From NCBI GenBank assembly GCA_934479825.1, contig CAKSOW010000002.1, positions 62,001 to 126,000 on the forward strand: a DNA stretch of 64,000 nt. Direction: 5' to 3'. Shown here in pieces: positions 35,967 through 43,543 of this stretch; the stretch's first letter is position 1; every line of letters starts with the position of its first letter. The notes below the pieces were generated by a model. It searched no databases, had not been told where the DNA came from, and saw only the letters and a program-made list of their open reading frames with translations. The translations under genes were made by a program, and so were the position numbers. This DNA comes from an uncultured Eubacteriales bacterium. GTDB taxonomy: Bacteria; Bacillota; Clostridia; Oscillospirales; CAG-382.

Positions 35967-37184
35967 TTATTTGTTGACAATTGCAATTTTGAGACCCGTC
36001 ATTTTCAGATTGGTTTCAAGAGCTTCGTTGATCTGTTCAAGCGGGAATTTATGGGTAATCAGCTTTTCAAGCGGAATACCGATAGCTTTCGCACGCTTCA
36101 AGAAATCAAAAGTGGTGGCATAGTCACGCAGTGTATACACCCAAGAGCCGACCGTGGTGATTTCCTTGGAGCAGATGTCGAAGTGCGGATTGATGGTGGC
36201 GTCGCCGCCGTTGATAAAGAAGCCCAGCTCACAAAGTCCGCCGCCGTTGCGGATGAACTTATAGATGTTGGAATGTGCCACAGGCGAACCGGTGCACTGG
36301 AACGCAAAATCGGCAAGATGTCCGCCGAATGCATCCTTGACGGCATCGGCAAGAGCCTCGATGCCCTTGTAATTCTTGAAGTTTACGGAATGGTCTGCGC
36401 CCATTTCCTTAGCCACGGCCAATCTCTTTTCTTCGCCGTCCACAGCAACGATGTTTTCGATACCCATGGTACGAAGCACTGCAATGCAGATAAGGCCGAT
36501 CGGTCCGCATCCCTGAACCACTACGCGCGAATTGAAACGCAGAATGCCGGTGGTCTTGGCACGCTCGACTGCGTGAATCAGCACGGCGCACGGTTCAATC
36601 AAGATTCGCGAATCAAGATCGAGGTCGCTCACGTTGAAGATGGTTGAGCCGCCCTTGACGATGAGATAATCTGCGAACCAGCCTTGGAAGTGGTTGTCTT
36701 CTTTATCGGGCAGAAGTCCGTAAACATCTGCGCCGCCCACGTTCTGCTTGTTGAGGTCGAACATGGTGATATCGGGATTGTCCTTGAAGATCATGCAGGT
36801 AACGACCTTATCGCCGATGGCGAGGTCTTTTCCGGCGCTGTCTTTCTTGACGTTTTTACCCATCTTGACGATCTCGCCGGTGCCCTCATGTCCGAGAACG
36901 ACCGGGATCAGGCCGAAAGGATCGCGCTTGAATTCATGCGCGTCGGTACCGCATACGCCGCAGCCTTCGACTTTGACAAGAACATCGTCGTCGCCGATCT
37001 CCGGCAACGGATATTCCTTGATGTCAAAATGTTCGGTTTTGGTGAGCATGGCAACGCGGGCTGTTTTCGGAATGCTTCCCGAAGAAACGGAACCCGTTTG
37101 TGCCGGTGCGGAAACCGGAGCTTCTTTCATGCCTGCAATGACCTGTTTGACGATGGCTTCTATATCATTCGTATTCATTGCCAT
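35967..37184 (-). CDS. Zinc-dependent alcohol dehydrogenase with N-terminal encapsulation peptide
   Basis: A 405-residue MDR-type dehydrogenase. Residues ~4-19 (NTNDIEAIVKQVIAGM) form an amphipathic helix followed by a Pro/Ser/Gly linker, the usual encapsulation-peptide layout. The enzyme then has the catalytic-zinc motif GCGVCGTDAHEFKRDPFG, GHEGTGE, and the cofactor motif VQGCGPIGLICIAV. It should reduce an aldehyde or oxidise an alcohol inside the compartment: lactaldehyde/1,2-propanediol or propionaldehyde/propanol. The structural-zinc cysteine cluster is not obvious. A lumenal Zn-ADH in place of an aldehyde dehydrogenase is the odd feature. Confidence 0.88.
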   Translation of the reverse strand: MAMNTNDIEAIVKQVIAGMKEAPVSAPAQTGSVSSGSIPKTARVAMLTKTEHFDIKEYPLPEIGDDDVLVKVEGCGVCGTDAHEFKRDPFGLIPVVLGHEGTGEIVKMGKNVKKDSAGKDLAIGDKVVTCMIFKDNPDITMFDLNKQNVGGADVYGLLPDKEDNHFQGWFADYLIVKGGSTIFNVSDLDLDSRILIEPCAVLIHAVERAKTTGILRFNSRVVVQGCGPIGLICIAVLRTMGIENIVAVDGEEKRLAVAKEMGADHSVNFKNYKGIEALADAVKDAFGGHLADFAFQCTGSPVAHSNIYKFIRNGGGLCELGFFINGGDATINPHFDICSKEITTVGSWVYTLRDYATTFDFLKRAKAIGIPLEKLITHKFPLEQINEALETNLKMTGLKIAIVNK

Positions 37185-37234
37185 TGTATTTTCTCCGTTT
37201 CATATGTTGTTTGCTGTATTCTGCCGTTCAAGCG

Positions 37235-37741
37235 TCAGCGTATTTTCGTTTCAAAATACGTTTTTCCATATTCGCCGAGCGCGGTATCCTCTTCGGCTGT
37301 TCCTCCGCTGACGCCAAGTCCGCCGAAAATTCTTCCTTCACCCATAAGCGGCTCGCCGCCGCCGAAGATGACGATTTTTCCGCCGTTCGTGAACTGAATT
37401 CCGTAAAGCGACCCTCCCGGCGAAGCAAGCTTTGCTAACTCCTTGGTCGGCATTTTAAGCGCTGTTACGGTATACGCTTTGTTCACGGCAATATCGTAGC
37501 TTGCGTGGAAAGCGTCGTCCATACATTCGACAAGAACGGTGTTGCCGCCCTCATCGGCAATGGCAACGACCGCCTTGACGCCCATTTCCGCCGCTTTTTT
37601 TTCAACGGCGGCAGCAAGCTCTTTGGCCGCCGCAAGCGTCATACGCGAAAGCGGCGCATGCTTTTTCGGCACGCTTGCCGCAGTCTCCGAGAGAACTCTC
37701 TCGACCACGCTGTCCACTAATTTGTTGATATCGTGTCCCAT
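37235..37741 (-). CDS. GlcG/HbpS (PduO C-terminal domain-like) protein with encapsulation peptide
   Basis: A 168-residue protein. Residues ~4-19 (DINKLVDSVVERVLSE) are an amphipathic helix of encapsulation-peptide type, then a short linker. The rest is the GlcG/HbpS domain (DUF336/Haem_degrading): AVVAIADEGGNTVLVE, then NKAYTVTALKMPTKEL and GGGEPLMGEGRIFGGLGVSG. Such domains bind heme or flavin-like cofactors, and one forms the C-terminal half of PduO. The role in glycyl-radical compartments is unknown; oxygen or radical protection is a guess. It starts 8 bp after the aldolase gene. Confidence 0.85.
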   Translation of the reverse strand: MGHDINKLVDSVVERVLSETAASVPKKHAPLSRMTLAAAKELAAAVEKKAAEMGVKAVVAIADEGGNTVLVECMDDAFHASYDIAVNKAYTVTALKMPTKELAKLASPGGSLYGIQFTNGGKIVIFGGGEPLMGEGRIFGGLGVSGGTAEEDTALGEYGKTYFETKIR

Positions 37742-37748
37742 AACGGAC

Positions 37749-38558
37749 TTAGCTCAAAGATGCGAGAACTTTCTTGGTAATTTCAGCGATGAGAGCCGCA
37801 TCGTTGGCAGCGGTCGAAGAAACCGTACCGCAGGAGCAATTGCCGCCGCAGGAATGACAGCTGGGTTTGCCGGCCTTGGCGTTCGGGCAGAGGTCAGCCG
37901 GATGCTTACCCTTCATACCGAACTTACGGCGGATTTCATAAAGTCTCTGAACCTGTTCTTCGGAGAGAGGCTTCGGGCCGCCGAGCATCTTTGCCTGATA
38001 AAGAAGCTGAGCATAGAATTCAACGGATTCCATCTTGTGATAAGCGTTGAGAAGCGAATCCGAGAAAGCAAGTGCGCCGTGGTTTTCAAGAAGAACGGCA
38101 TCATAATAAGGAAGATACTTGGAAACAGCGTCCGGAATTTCTTCGGTGGACGGTGTGCCGTATTCGGCAATCGGCACACAGCCGAGTGCAATAACAGCTT
38201 CCGGCATGATCGGCTCGGTAAGCGGAATGCCGGCAATTGCAAAGCTTGTAGCATAAACCGGATGTGCGTGAACAACGCTGTTTACGTCCGGTCTTTCCTT
38301 GTAGACGCGCATATGCATCTTGATTTCAGAAGAGGGCTTGAAGCCTTCGTATGCTTGAAGCACATTGCCTTTCGCGTCAACCTTGCATATGTATTCCGGG
38401 GTCATGAAGCCCTTGCTGACGCCGGTCGGCGTGCAGAGGAATTCGTTGTCGTTCAGCTTGACGGAGATATTGCCGTCATTGGATGCGACCATGCCTCTGT
38501 TGTAGATTCTTTTGCCGATCTCACAGATTTGTTTTTTGATTTCGTACTCTGTTGCCAT
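37749..38558 (-). CDS. Class II aldolase (fuculose/rhamnulose-phosphate type) with C-terminal encapsulation peptide
   Basis: A 269-residue zinc aldolase expected to split L-fuculose- or L-rhamnulose-1-phosphate into DHAP and lactaldehyde. Zinc ligands are in VHAHPVYATS and LLENHGALAF; GNISVKLNDN and the PSSEIKMHM segment bind phosphate and the catalytic acid. The last ~17 residues (DAALIAEITKKVLASLS), after a Gly/Cys/Ser linker, match encapsulation peptides. This puts the pathway in the GRM5-like group, in which the aldolase is a core member. It is the first gene of the second operon. Confidence 0.9.
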   Translation of the reverse strand: MATEYEIKKQICEIGKRIYNRGMVASNDGNISVKLNDNEFLCTPTGVSKGFMTPEYICKVDAKGNVLQAYEGFKPSSEIKMHMRVYKERPDVNSVVHAHPVYATSFAIAGIPLTEPIMPEAVIALGCVPIAEYGTPSTEEIPDAVSKYLPYYDAVLLENHGALAFSDSLLNAYHKMESVEFYAQLLYQAKMLGGPKPLSEEQVQRLYEIRRKFGMKGKHPADLCPNAKAGKPSCHSCGGNCSCGTVSSTAANDAALIAEITKKVLASLS

Positions 38559-38628
38559 TTCGGTTACTCCTTTGGTTTGAAGATTTGTTTTTTGGGTTAA
38601 TCCAATAATTCTTTCACCTTACAACGGT

Positions 38629-38657
38629 ATTATAGCATTATACTAACTCATTGTCAA
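38629..38657 (-). promoter_or_regulatory. Promoter of the aldolase-shell operon
   Basis: TTGACA (38652-38657), 17-bp spacer, TATAAT (38629-38634) on the minus strand; near-consensus. A second TATAAT-like box at 38637-38642 overlaps the spacer. Confidence 0.88.
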
Positions 38658-38675
38658 GGGTTTTTTATAAAAAAG

Positions 38676-38717
38676 TGTGGTTTTTTGCAAAAATCGTGTT
38701 GTTTTGTGTTGCTTTCA
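38676..38717 (-). promoter_or_regulatory. Phased 11-bp repeats upstream of the aldolase promoter
   Basis: Plus-strand elements TGTGGTTTTTT (38676-38686), TGTTGTTTTGT (38697-38707) and TGTTGCTTTCA (38707-38717) lie 21 and 10 bp apart, upstream of the -35 box. The same elements occur at the GRE promoter. This is probably an operator for the locus regulator. The remainder of the gap to 38778 holds nothing else clear. Confidence 0.6.
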
Positions 38718-38778
38718 ACGATTTATCCAAACGCTTTTGTCGAAAAGAGCCGTTTTCAGTCAGTTTGACAAAAATTTG

Positions 38779-39255
38779 TCACACCTTGGCAGATTTCTTT
38801 GTTCCGGAGGCGTTTCGAGGAGCATTTTTCTCCTCTTTCAGGTAATCCAGAATTGCTTCGATTCCCTGATGGTCATAACTGCTGGTAAAAAAGACTTTTT
38901 CGCAGCCGGCCAGCCGCAGCCATCGCTCCGCTTGTGCGGCGTCAGCAAACGGGTGGTCGCATTTAGTCACAATGCCGATGACCGGCCGTGTGGCCATTCC
39001 GACGATACACGGCGGAAACAGGCTGTACGGTTCGGTTGCCGAAAGGACAAGCCCGATGACATCCGCTTCATAGGAATACACGGCCAAGGCTCCGCCGAGA
39101 TGTTTGTCTTCGGCATATTCGCCGGGCGTATCAATGATGAAATCGCCGTAGCCGACATACTGTGTTTTATGATAGTGGAGAGTTTCGCCGCGCAGCGCCT
39201 GAATCAGGGTACTTTTTCCGGACTCGCTGCGGCCGATTAAAATCAGTTTCTTCAT
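38779..39255 (-). CDS. EutP/PduV-like small GTPase
   Basis: A 158-residue P-loop GTPase-like protein of the EutP/PduV family. It has the P-loop GRSESGKST (residues 8-16), the switch-like IDTPGEYAEDK, and TKCDH matching the TKxD base-recognition motif. The C-terminus is Lys/Ala-rich. Family members associate with microcompartments; PduV has been linked to compartment movement or positioning, and EutP to acetate kinase activity. It follows the PduU/EutS-like shell gene by 2 bp. Confidence 0.88.
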   Translation of the reverse strand: MKKLILIGRSESGKSTLIQALRGETLHYHKTQYVGYGDFIIDTPGEYAEDKHLGGALAVYSYEADVIGLVLSATEPYSLFPPCIVGMATRPVIGIVTKCDHPFADAAQAERWLRLAGCEKVFFTSSYDHQGIEAILDYLKEEKNAPRNASGTKKSAKV

Positions 39256-39257
39256 AT

Positions 39258-39644
39258 TCAGGTTTTGGTGATCGGGCAGACCTTAAAGCCAAGCGCCCGT
39301 TCGGCATATTCAGTAACAGCCGCAAGGCTCGCTTCGACTTCATCCACTTTACCGGTTACGATAAGCGTTCCGCTGAACCGGTCAACAAAACCAAGTTCGG
39401 CAGCCGATTTCTTAATAGCAAGGTCTGCGGCGATAATTGCATATTCCGCAGGTGTCATAGTCACAATGCCGATGGCGCTCCTTGCATAATCAACCGACGG
39501 GTCAAGTCCGAGTTTCCGGTAAAGGATCGCGTCGGGCGCAGCAATGATATGCGCAAGGGTAATCTGTTTGCCGGGGACAAGCTCTTGAATAATGCGCTGT
39601 TTGGCGGCCGTGTCTCTTTCTTCATTATTATAAATATAATTCAC
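39258..39644 (-). CDS. Permuted BMC-H shell protein (PduU/EutS type)
   Basis: A 128-residue shell protein with the circularly permuted BMC fold: a leading segment (QELVPGKQITLAHIIAA), then AIGIVTMTPAEYAIIAADLA and GTLIVTGKVDEVEASLAAV. PduU and EutS form hexamers with a central beta-barrel that plugs the pore and may dock other proteins. The start is GTG 39644; its GGAGG sits in the last codons of the activase gene, so the two are translationally coupled. Confidence 0.88.
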   Translation of the reverse strand: MNYIYNNEERDTAAKQRIIQELVPGKQITLAHIIAAPDAILYRKLGLDPSVDYARSAIGIVTMTPAEYAIIAADLAIKKSAAELGFVDRFSGTLIVTGKVDEVEASLAAVTEYAERALGFKVCPITKT

Positions 39645-39646
39645 GT

Positions 39647-40441
39647 TTAGCCTCCGATCATAACTTCCAAGCCCGTACTTTCAGCAACGCCTTTCAAAAT
39701 CGCCATTTTACGCGCATCCGGCGGCAGAACGTCGCCCATGCCGTAGGCTCTTCCGAGTCCGACGTACTTATCATAACCGAGTCTGTGATACGGGAGCAGA
39801 TGAATCTGCTTTACAGTACCAAGCGACGCGGCAAAGCGCGCGATGGATAAGATCTCCTCCGGCATATCATTGAAAGTCGGGATGACCGGCACACGGACAA
39901 CCAGATGTTTCGCGTCACGCGCCAGTTTCTTGGCATTTTCAAGAATCAGTCCGTTATCCCGACCGGTGAAAGCCTTGTGCTTTTCGGAATTTGTATGCTT
40001 GATATCCATGAGATACCAGTCAAGGTACGGCAAAAGCGTCTGCACGGTTTCATACGGTGCGCAGGCAGTCGATTCGACCGCCGTGGAAAGACCATATTCT
40101 TCTTTTGCTGCGCGAAGAAGTGCGGCCGAAAATTCCGGCTGTACCAGGCATTCGCCGCCGGAAAGTGTGAGCCCGCCGCCGCTCCGGCGGTAATACGGCA
40201 TATCCTGCGCCACTTTTTCCATGACTTCGCGCACGGTCGTATCGTAACCGATGGTCTTGACCTTGCCGTTCTGGTTCATGGTTTCTATTTTTGTGCTTTG
40301 ACTTTCGGGATTACAGCACCACCGACACCGGAGTACACAGCCTTTCAAAAAGACAATGGTGCGGATTCCGGGGCCGTCGTGCGTGGAGAATTTCTGAATA
40401 TCAAAAATCCGTCCGGTCTGTTCCATATAATTTTCCTGCAT
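39647..40441 (-). CDS. Glycyl-radical enzyme activating enzyme (radical SAM)
   Basis: A 264-residue radical SAM protein that puts the glycyl radical on the dehydratase encoded upstream. The 4Fe-4S motif is Cys35-x3-Cys39-x2-Cys42 (GCVLRCRWC), followed by GGGLTLSGGECLVQPEF for SAM binding. It lacks the extra ferredoxin-like cysteine domain present in many GRE activases, so it belongs to the short PFL-AE-like class. ATG 40441 with AAGGAA 8 nt upstream is used; ATG 40426 is an alternative. It lies 40 bp after its substrate gene. Confidence 0.92.
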   Translation of the reverse strand: MQENYMEQTGRIFDIQKFSTHDGPGIRTIVFLKGCVLRCRWCCNPESQSTKIETMNQNGKVKTIGYDTTVREVMEKVAQDMPYYRRSGGGLTLSGGECLVQPEFSAALLRAAKEEYGLSTAVESTACAPYETVQTLLPYLDWYLMDIKHTNSEKHKAFTGRDNGLILENAKKLARDAKHLVVRVPVIPTFNDMPEEILSIARFAASLGTVKQIHLLPYHRLGYDKYVGLGRAYGMGDVLPPDARKMAILKGVAESTGLEVMIGG

Positions 40442-40481
40442 GTCACATTTCCTTACGGTTGATTATGCATTTTTCGCCCCG

Positions 40482-43010
40482 TTAAAACGAGGTCTGCTCG
40501 GTGCGGTTGATAATATCGTCCTGCAAGGACTTGGAGAGCGTAGTGAAAAGCGCGCTGTAACCGGCGACGCGAACCACAAGGCTCTTGTACTTTTCCGGAT
40601 GGGCTTGGGCATCACGCAATGTTTCGCGGCTGACCACGTTGAACTGCATATGCATGCCCTTTTGATCAAAATAGCCGCGGATAAGCGCCACAAAGCTTTC
40701 CAATCCGCTCTTTCCGGCAAGTGCCGACGGGTGGAATTTCATGTTGAACAACGTTCCGTTGGAGGCAATGCCGTGATCAAGCTTGGCAACCGAGTTTGCG
40801 GAAGCCGTCGGGCCATGGGTATCCATGCCGGCAGACGGAGAAACACCGTCCGCAACCGGGGTATGGGCATACCGTCCGTCAGGAGTTGCGCCGGTCTGTG
40901 CACCAAGCGGTACATTGGCGGAAACCGGATAAAGACCTGCCTGGAAAATTCCGCCGCGCGGATTTTTGTAGGTTTCCAACGGTTTGGTATAGGTATATGC
41001 CGCTTCTCTTGCCAATTCATCCACTTCGGGAACGTCATTGCCGAATTTATCGACCGACAGAATCATTTCGCGGATCTCTTTATAGCGTGCGCTGTCCGCT
41101 GTATGGAGGGTGCGGCGCACGGATTCATAGATCTGTCCCACTTCGGTTTCGGTGACGGTCTGCCCCTTGGCGGCCAGCGCGGCAGCGACCTGTTCGGTCA
41201 CGGCCTTTACGGCGTCAGCCGACGAATCCTTGCCGAAGTTATGGACGAGCGCCTCTTTCAACTCCGAAAGGGAAAATTTCTTCTGATCGTAGACTAATGT
41301 TTTTATCGCGTACAGCGAATCGGCAATATTGGCAATACCAAAGCCCTGCGGACCAGTGAAGTTGTAGATTGCCCCGCCCTGCTCCGGCGTTTTGCCGCGT
41401 CCGATACAATCCTCTACCATAGAGGAAAGATACGGCAGCGGGCAACGCTCGGCATGCGCCATATCGATGGCGTTGTCGGCATTGACAAGCAGGGCGATCA
41501 TATATTTCATCTGCTTTTTATATGCGTCAAAGAACTTTTCAAACGTATCAAACTCACCGATATCGCCGGTAGAAAGTCCTACCTTTTCGCCCTCATCCAT
41601 ACCGTTTGAAAAAACAAGTTCCAGCGGACGGCACATATTGAAGAACGCCGCGTCGTGCCAACCCCATGTTTTTCCGGCTTTCTGCGGCTCTACACAGCCG
41701 ATGATGTTGTATTCGCGCGCATCTTCAAGCGTTACGCCGCGCGACATGAGCGCCGGAATAATGACTTCGTCGTTATAATAAGCCGGAAGTCCCACGCCGG
41801 TGCGCGTAACTTCGGCGGCACGCAGAAGAAAATCATGCGGCGATTTGTTCCAGACGCGGATCGAGAACGACGGCTGCGGCAAAAGAACGTGCAGGGTTGC
41901 GTTGATACACATAAACGAAAGATCGTTGGTCGCGTCCTCGCCGTCTGCTGTCTGACCGCCGGCGATGAGGTTCTGGAACAGGCTGTAACCGGCAAAGCCT
42001 TCGGCGCTTGCGGCGTCGCGAACCTTGTTGAGGTCGTTGAGCTTGACCCAGATGCAGTCCATAAGTTCTTGCGCAAATTCACGCGTAATAGCGCCTTTGT
42101 CCAAGTCTGCCTTGAAATAAGGATACATATATTGGTCAAACCGGCCGGGCGAAATGGAATGGCCGCTCGATTCGGTCTGCAATAACATCTGCACAAACCA
42201 AAAACTCTGGCAGGCTTCATAGAAGTTTGCTGCGCCGTTTTCCGGAACATTGTCGCAATTGTGCGCGATCTGTTCCAGTTCCGCCTTGCGCACGGCGCTC
42301 GTTTCCCTGGCCGCCATTTCCCGTGCAAGCGACGCATAGCGGTGCGCATAGGTGATTGCCGCTTCGCAGCTCATTTCGACCGCTTTCAAGAATGCATGCC
42401 GCGACGCATAGTCCGCGTCACCCGGATCAAGTTTCGCCAAAGAGGCGCGTACTTCTCCTAAGATGCCCTTGTAACCGATGGCGAGCACTTTATCGTATTG
42501 GACCGTTACATGTCCGACCCCGTTATAAAAATAGTTGCCGGGGGTAAACATATTGTGCGCCATGGCAAGCGATGCCTCGGGCGCGAGATAAGAGGTGGCA
42601 AGTTCGCTTGTGGTCTTGCCTTTCCAATATTTATAGACTTCATGCAGCGTCTTTTTTGTTTCCTCGGATATGTAGAACGGGTCGGCCTTACGCGTCGCCA
42701 CCGTATCGAATTCGGCCTCTAACCACTCAAACGAGAATTCCGGGAACACCTGACAGCTGCGCGGCATTTTTGTATTACTGCCGACAACCAGTTCGTTGTC
42801 GCGTATGGTAATCGGCAAAAACTCACAGATATTCTTGAACGCCTTGGCGCGGCGCATGATAATCGGCTCGCCCTCGGTCTTTTGATAGGATTCCGTGAGA
42901 AGTACGGCGCGATCCGCCTCAATTTCGGGCGGCGTGACAAAAAGTGCTTCCTTTAATTTGTCAATACGCGCAGTCTTTTCAATATAATCGCTGTAATAAC
43001 GGTTCAACAT
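40482..43010 (-). CDS. Glycyl radical enzyme, 1,2-propanediol/glycerol dehydratase type
   Basis: An 842-residue B12-independent diol dehydratase that converts 1,2-propanediol to propionaldehyde. The thiyl Cys439 and Glu441 are in IIGCVEPQ, His167 in YNGVGHV, and the radical Gly817 in RVAGYSA, all matching Clostridium butyricum DhaB1. Compared with DhaB1 it is ~55 residues longer, mostly because of an insertion at residues ~594-645 (41078-41231). That insertion begins with an amphipathic DAVKAVTEQVAAALAA helix. No N-terminal encapsulation extension is present. ATG 43010 has GAGG 5 nt upstream; GTG 43016 overlaps that site. First gene of the first operon. Confidence 0.94.
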   Translation of the reverse strand: MLNRYYSDYIEKTARIDKLKEALFVTPPEIEADRAVLLTESYQKTEGEPIIMRRAKAFKNICEFLPITIRDNELVVGSNTKMPRSCQVFPEFSFEWLEAEFDTVATRKADPFYISEETKKTLHEVYKYWKGKTTSELATSYLAPEASLAMAHNMFTPGNYFYNGVGHVTVQYDKVLAIGYKGILGEVRASLAKLDPGDADYASRHAFLKAVEMSCEAAITYAHRYASLAREMAARETSAVRKAELEQIAHNCDNVPENGAANFYEACQSFWFVQMLLQTESSGHSISPGRFDQYMYPYFKADLDKGAITREFAQELMDCIWVKLNDLNKVRDAASAEGFAGYSLFQNLIAGGQTADGEDATNDLSFMCINATLHVLLPQPSFSIRVWNKSPHDFLLRAAEVTRTGVGLPAYYNDEVIIPALMSRGVTLEDAREYNIIGCVEPQKAGKTWGWHDAAFFNMCRPLELVFSNGMDEGEKVGLSTGDIGEFDTFEKFFDAYKKQMKYMIALLVNADNAIDMAHAERCPLPYLSSMVEDCIGRGKTPEQGGAIYNFTGPQGFGIANIADSLYAIKTLVYDQKKFSLSELKEALVHNFGKDSSADAVKAVTEQVAAALAAKGQTVTETEVGQIYESVRRTLHTADSARYKEIREMILSVDKFGNDVPEVDELAREAAYTYTKPLETYKNPRGGIFQAGLYPVSANVPLGAQTGATPDGRYAHTPVADGVSPSAGMDTHGPTASANSVAKLDHGIASNGTLFNMKFHPSALAGKSGLESFVALIRGYFDQKGMHMQFNVVSRETLRDAQAHPEKYKSLVVRVAGYSALFTTLSKSLQDDIINRTEQTSF

Positions 43011-43088
43011 CTTCACCTCGCAAAGATTTCAGACAGTCTGACGTGACATATCCCAAGGCAAATTTCTCCACCTTTTCATTCTGCATAC

Positions 43089-43117
43089 AGTATAACGCAT
43101 TTATTTGGGATTGTCAA
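43089..43117 (-). promoter_or_regulatory. Promoter of the GRE operon
   Basis: TTGACA (43112-43117), 17-bp spacer, TATACT (43089-43094) on the minus strand, about 80 bp before the GRE start. Confidence 0.88.
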
Positions 43118-43135
43118 GTGTTTTTCTGAAAAACA

Positions 43136-43178
43136 TGTCGCTTTCATGTTGTTTTGTACAAATTTTGTGTTGTTTTGT
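43136..43178 (-). promoter_or_regulatory. Phased 11-bp repeats upstream of the GRE promoter
   Basis: Plus-strand elements TGTCGCTTTCA (43136-43146), TGTTGTTTTGT (43147-43157) and an identical TGTTGTTTTGT (43168-43178) have start-to-start distances of 11 and 21 bp. They lie upstream of the -35 box, matching the set at the aldolase promoter, and fit binding of an activator or of a DeoR repressor. Confidence 0.65.
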
Positions 43179-43191
43179 GAATTTTTCGAAA

Positions 43192-43518
43192 TTACTCAAA
43201 CAAGCCGATAAGGCAATCCAAAAAAGCGTCCTCACCAACTGTGTTCAACTTGAAAAAGACCGCCTGACTGCCGCCGGAAGTAATGCCGGTCAGGAACAAA
43301 TCCCCGTCCGTGCCAACCAACGTCACATTCAGCGAAACACGGTTACCGCCGAACGCACTGTAACGCTCGTAAACGCGCACGGCACAGCGCACGCCGTTCC
43401 CCTCCCAGTCACTGCCGTCCTCATAACTGGCCGACAGACTGCTATCCAAAATTCCGCTATGTATTTTATCCAGTGTTTCCGAAAAAGTGCCGGTAAGGCC
43501 TCTGGTGTAAATCGCCAT
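43192..43518 (-). CDS. DUF6054-like small protein
   Basis: A 108-residue cytoplasmic protein of predicted alpha/beta fold. The text YEDGSDWEGNGVRCAVRVYERYSAFGGNRVSLNVTL (abbreviated here to its ends YEDGSDWEG and VSLNVTL) with SGGSQAVFFKLNT resembles what I recall as DUF6054, found across Clostridia. Its function is unknown. It is encoded just upstream of the GRE operator repeats, on the same strand, and ends 14 bp before them, so it could read into the GRE operon. Confidence 0.6.
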   Translation of the reverse strand: MAIYTRGLTGTFSETLDKIHSGILDSSLSASYEDGSDWEGNGVRCAVRVYERYSAFGGNRVSLNVTLVGTDGDLFLTGITSGGSQAVFFKLNTVGEDAFLDCLIGLFE

Positions 43519-43543
43519 GTTTTTCCTCTCTTTTTTTATGCTT

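Noticed and set aside
37539..38600. Long open frame (353 codons) on the plus strand across the HbpS and aldolase genes
   Set aside because: It is exactly opposite two well-supported genes with family motifs and encapsulation peptides, has no ribosome-binding site and no protein-like motif.
43136..43178. CcpA catabolite-responsive (cre) site in the repeat region
   Set aside because: The best match, around ATGAAAGCGACATG, differs from the cre consensus at several fixed positions, and the repeats explain the sequence better.
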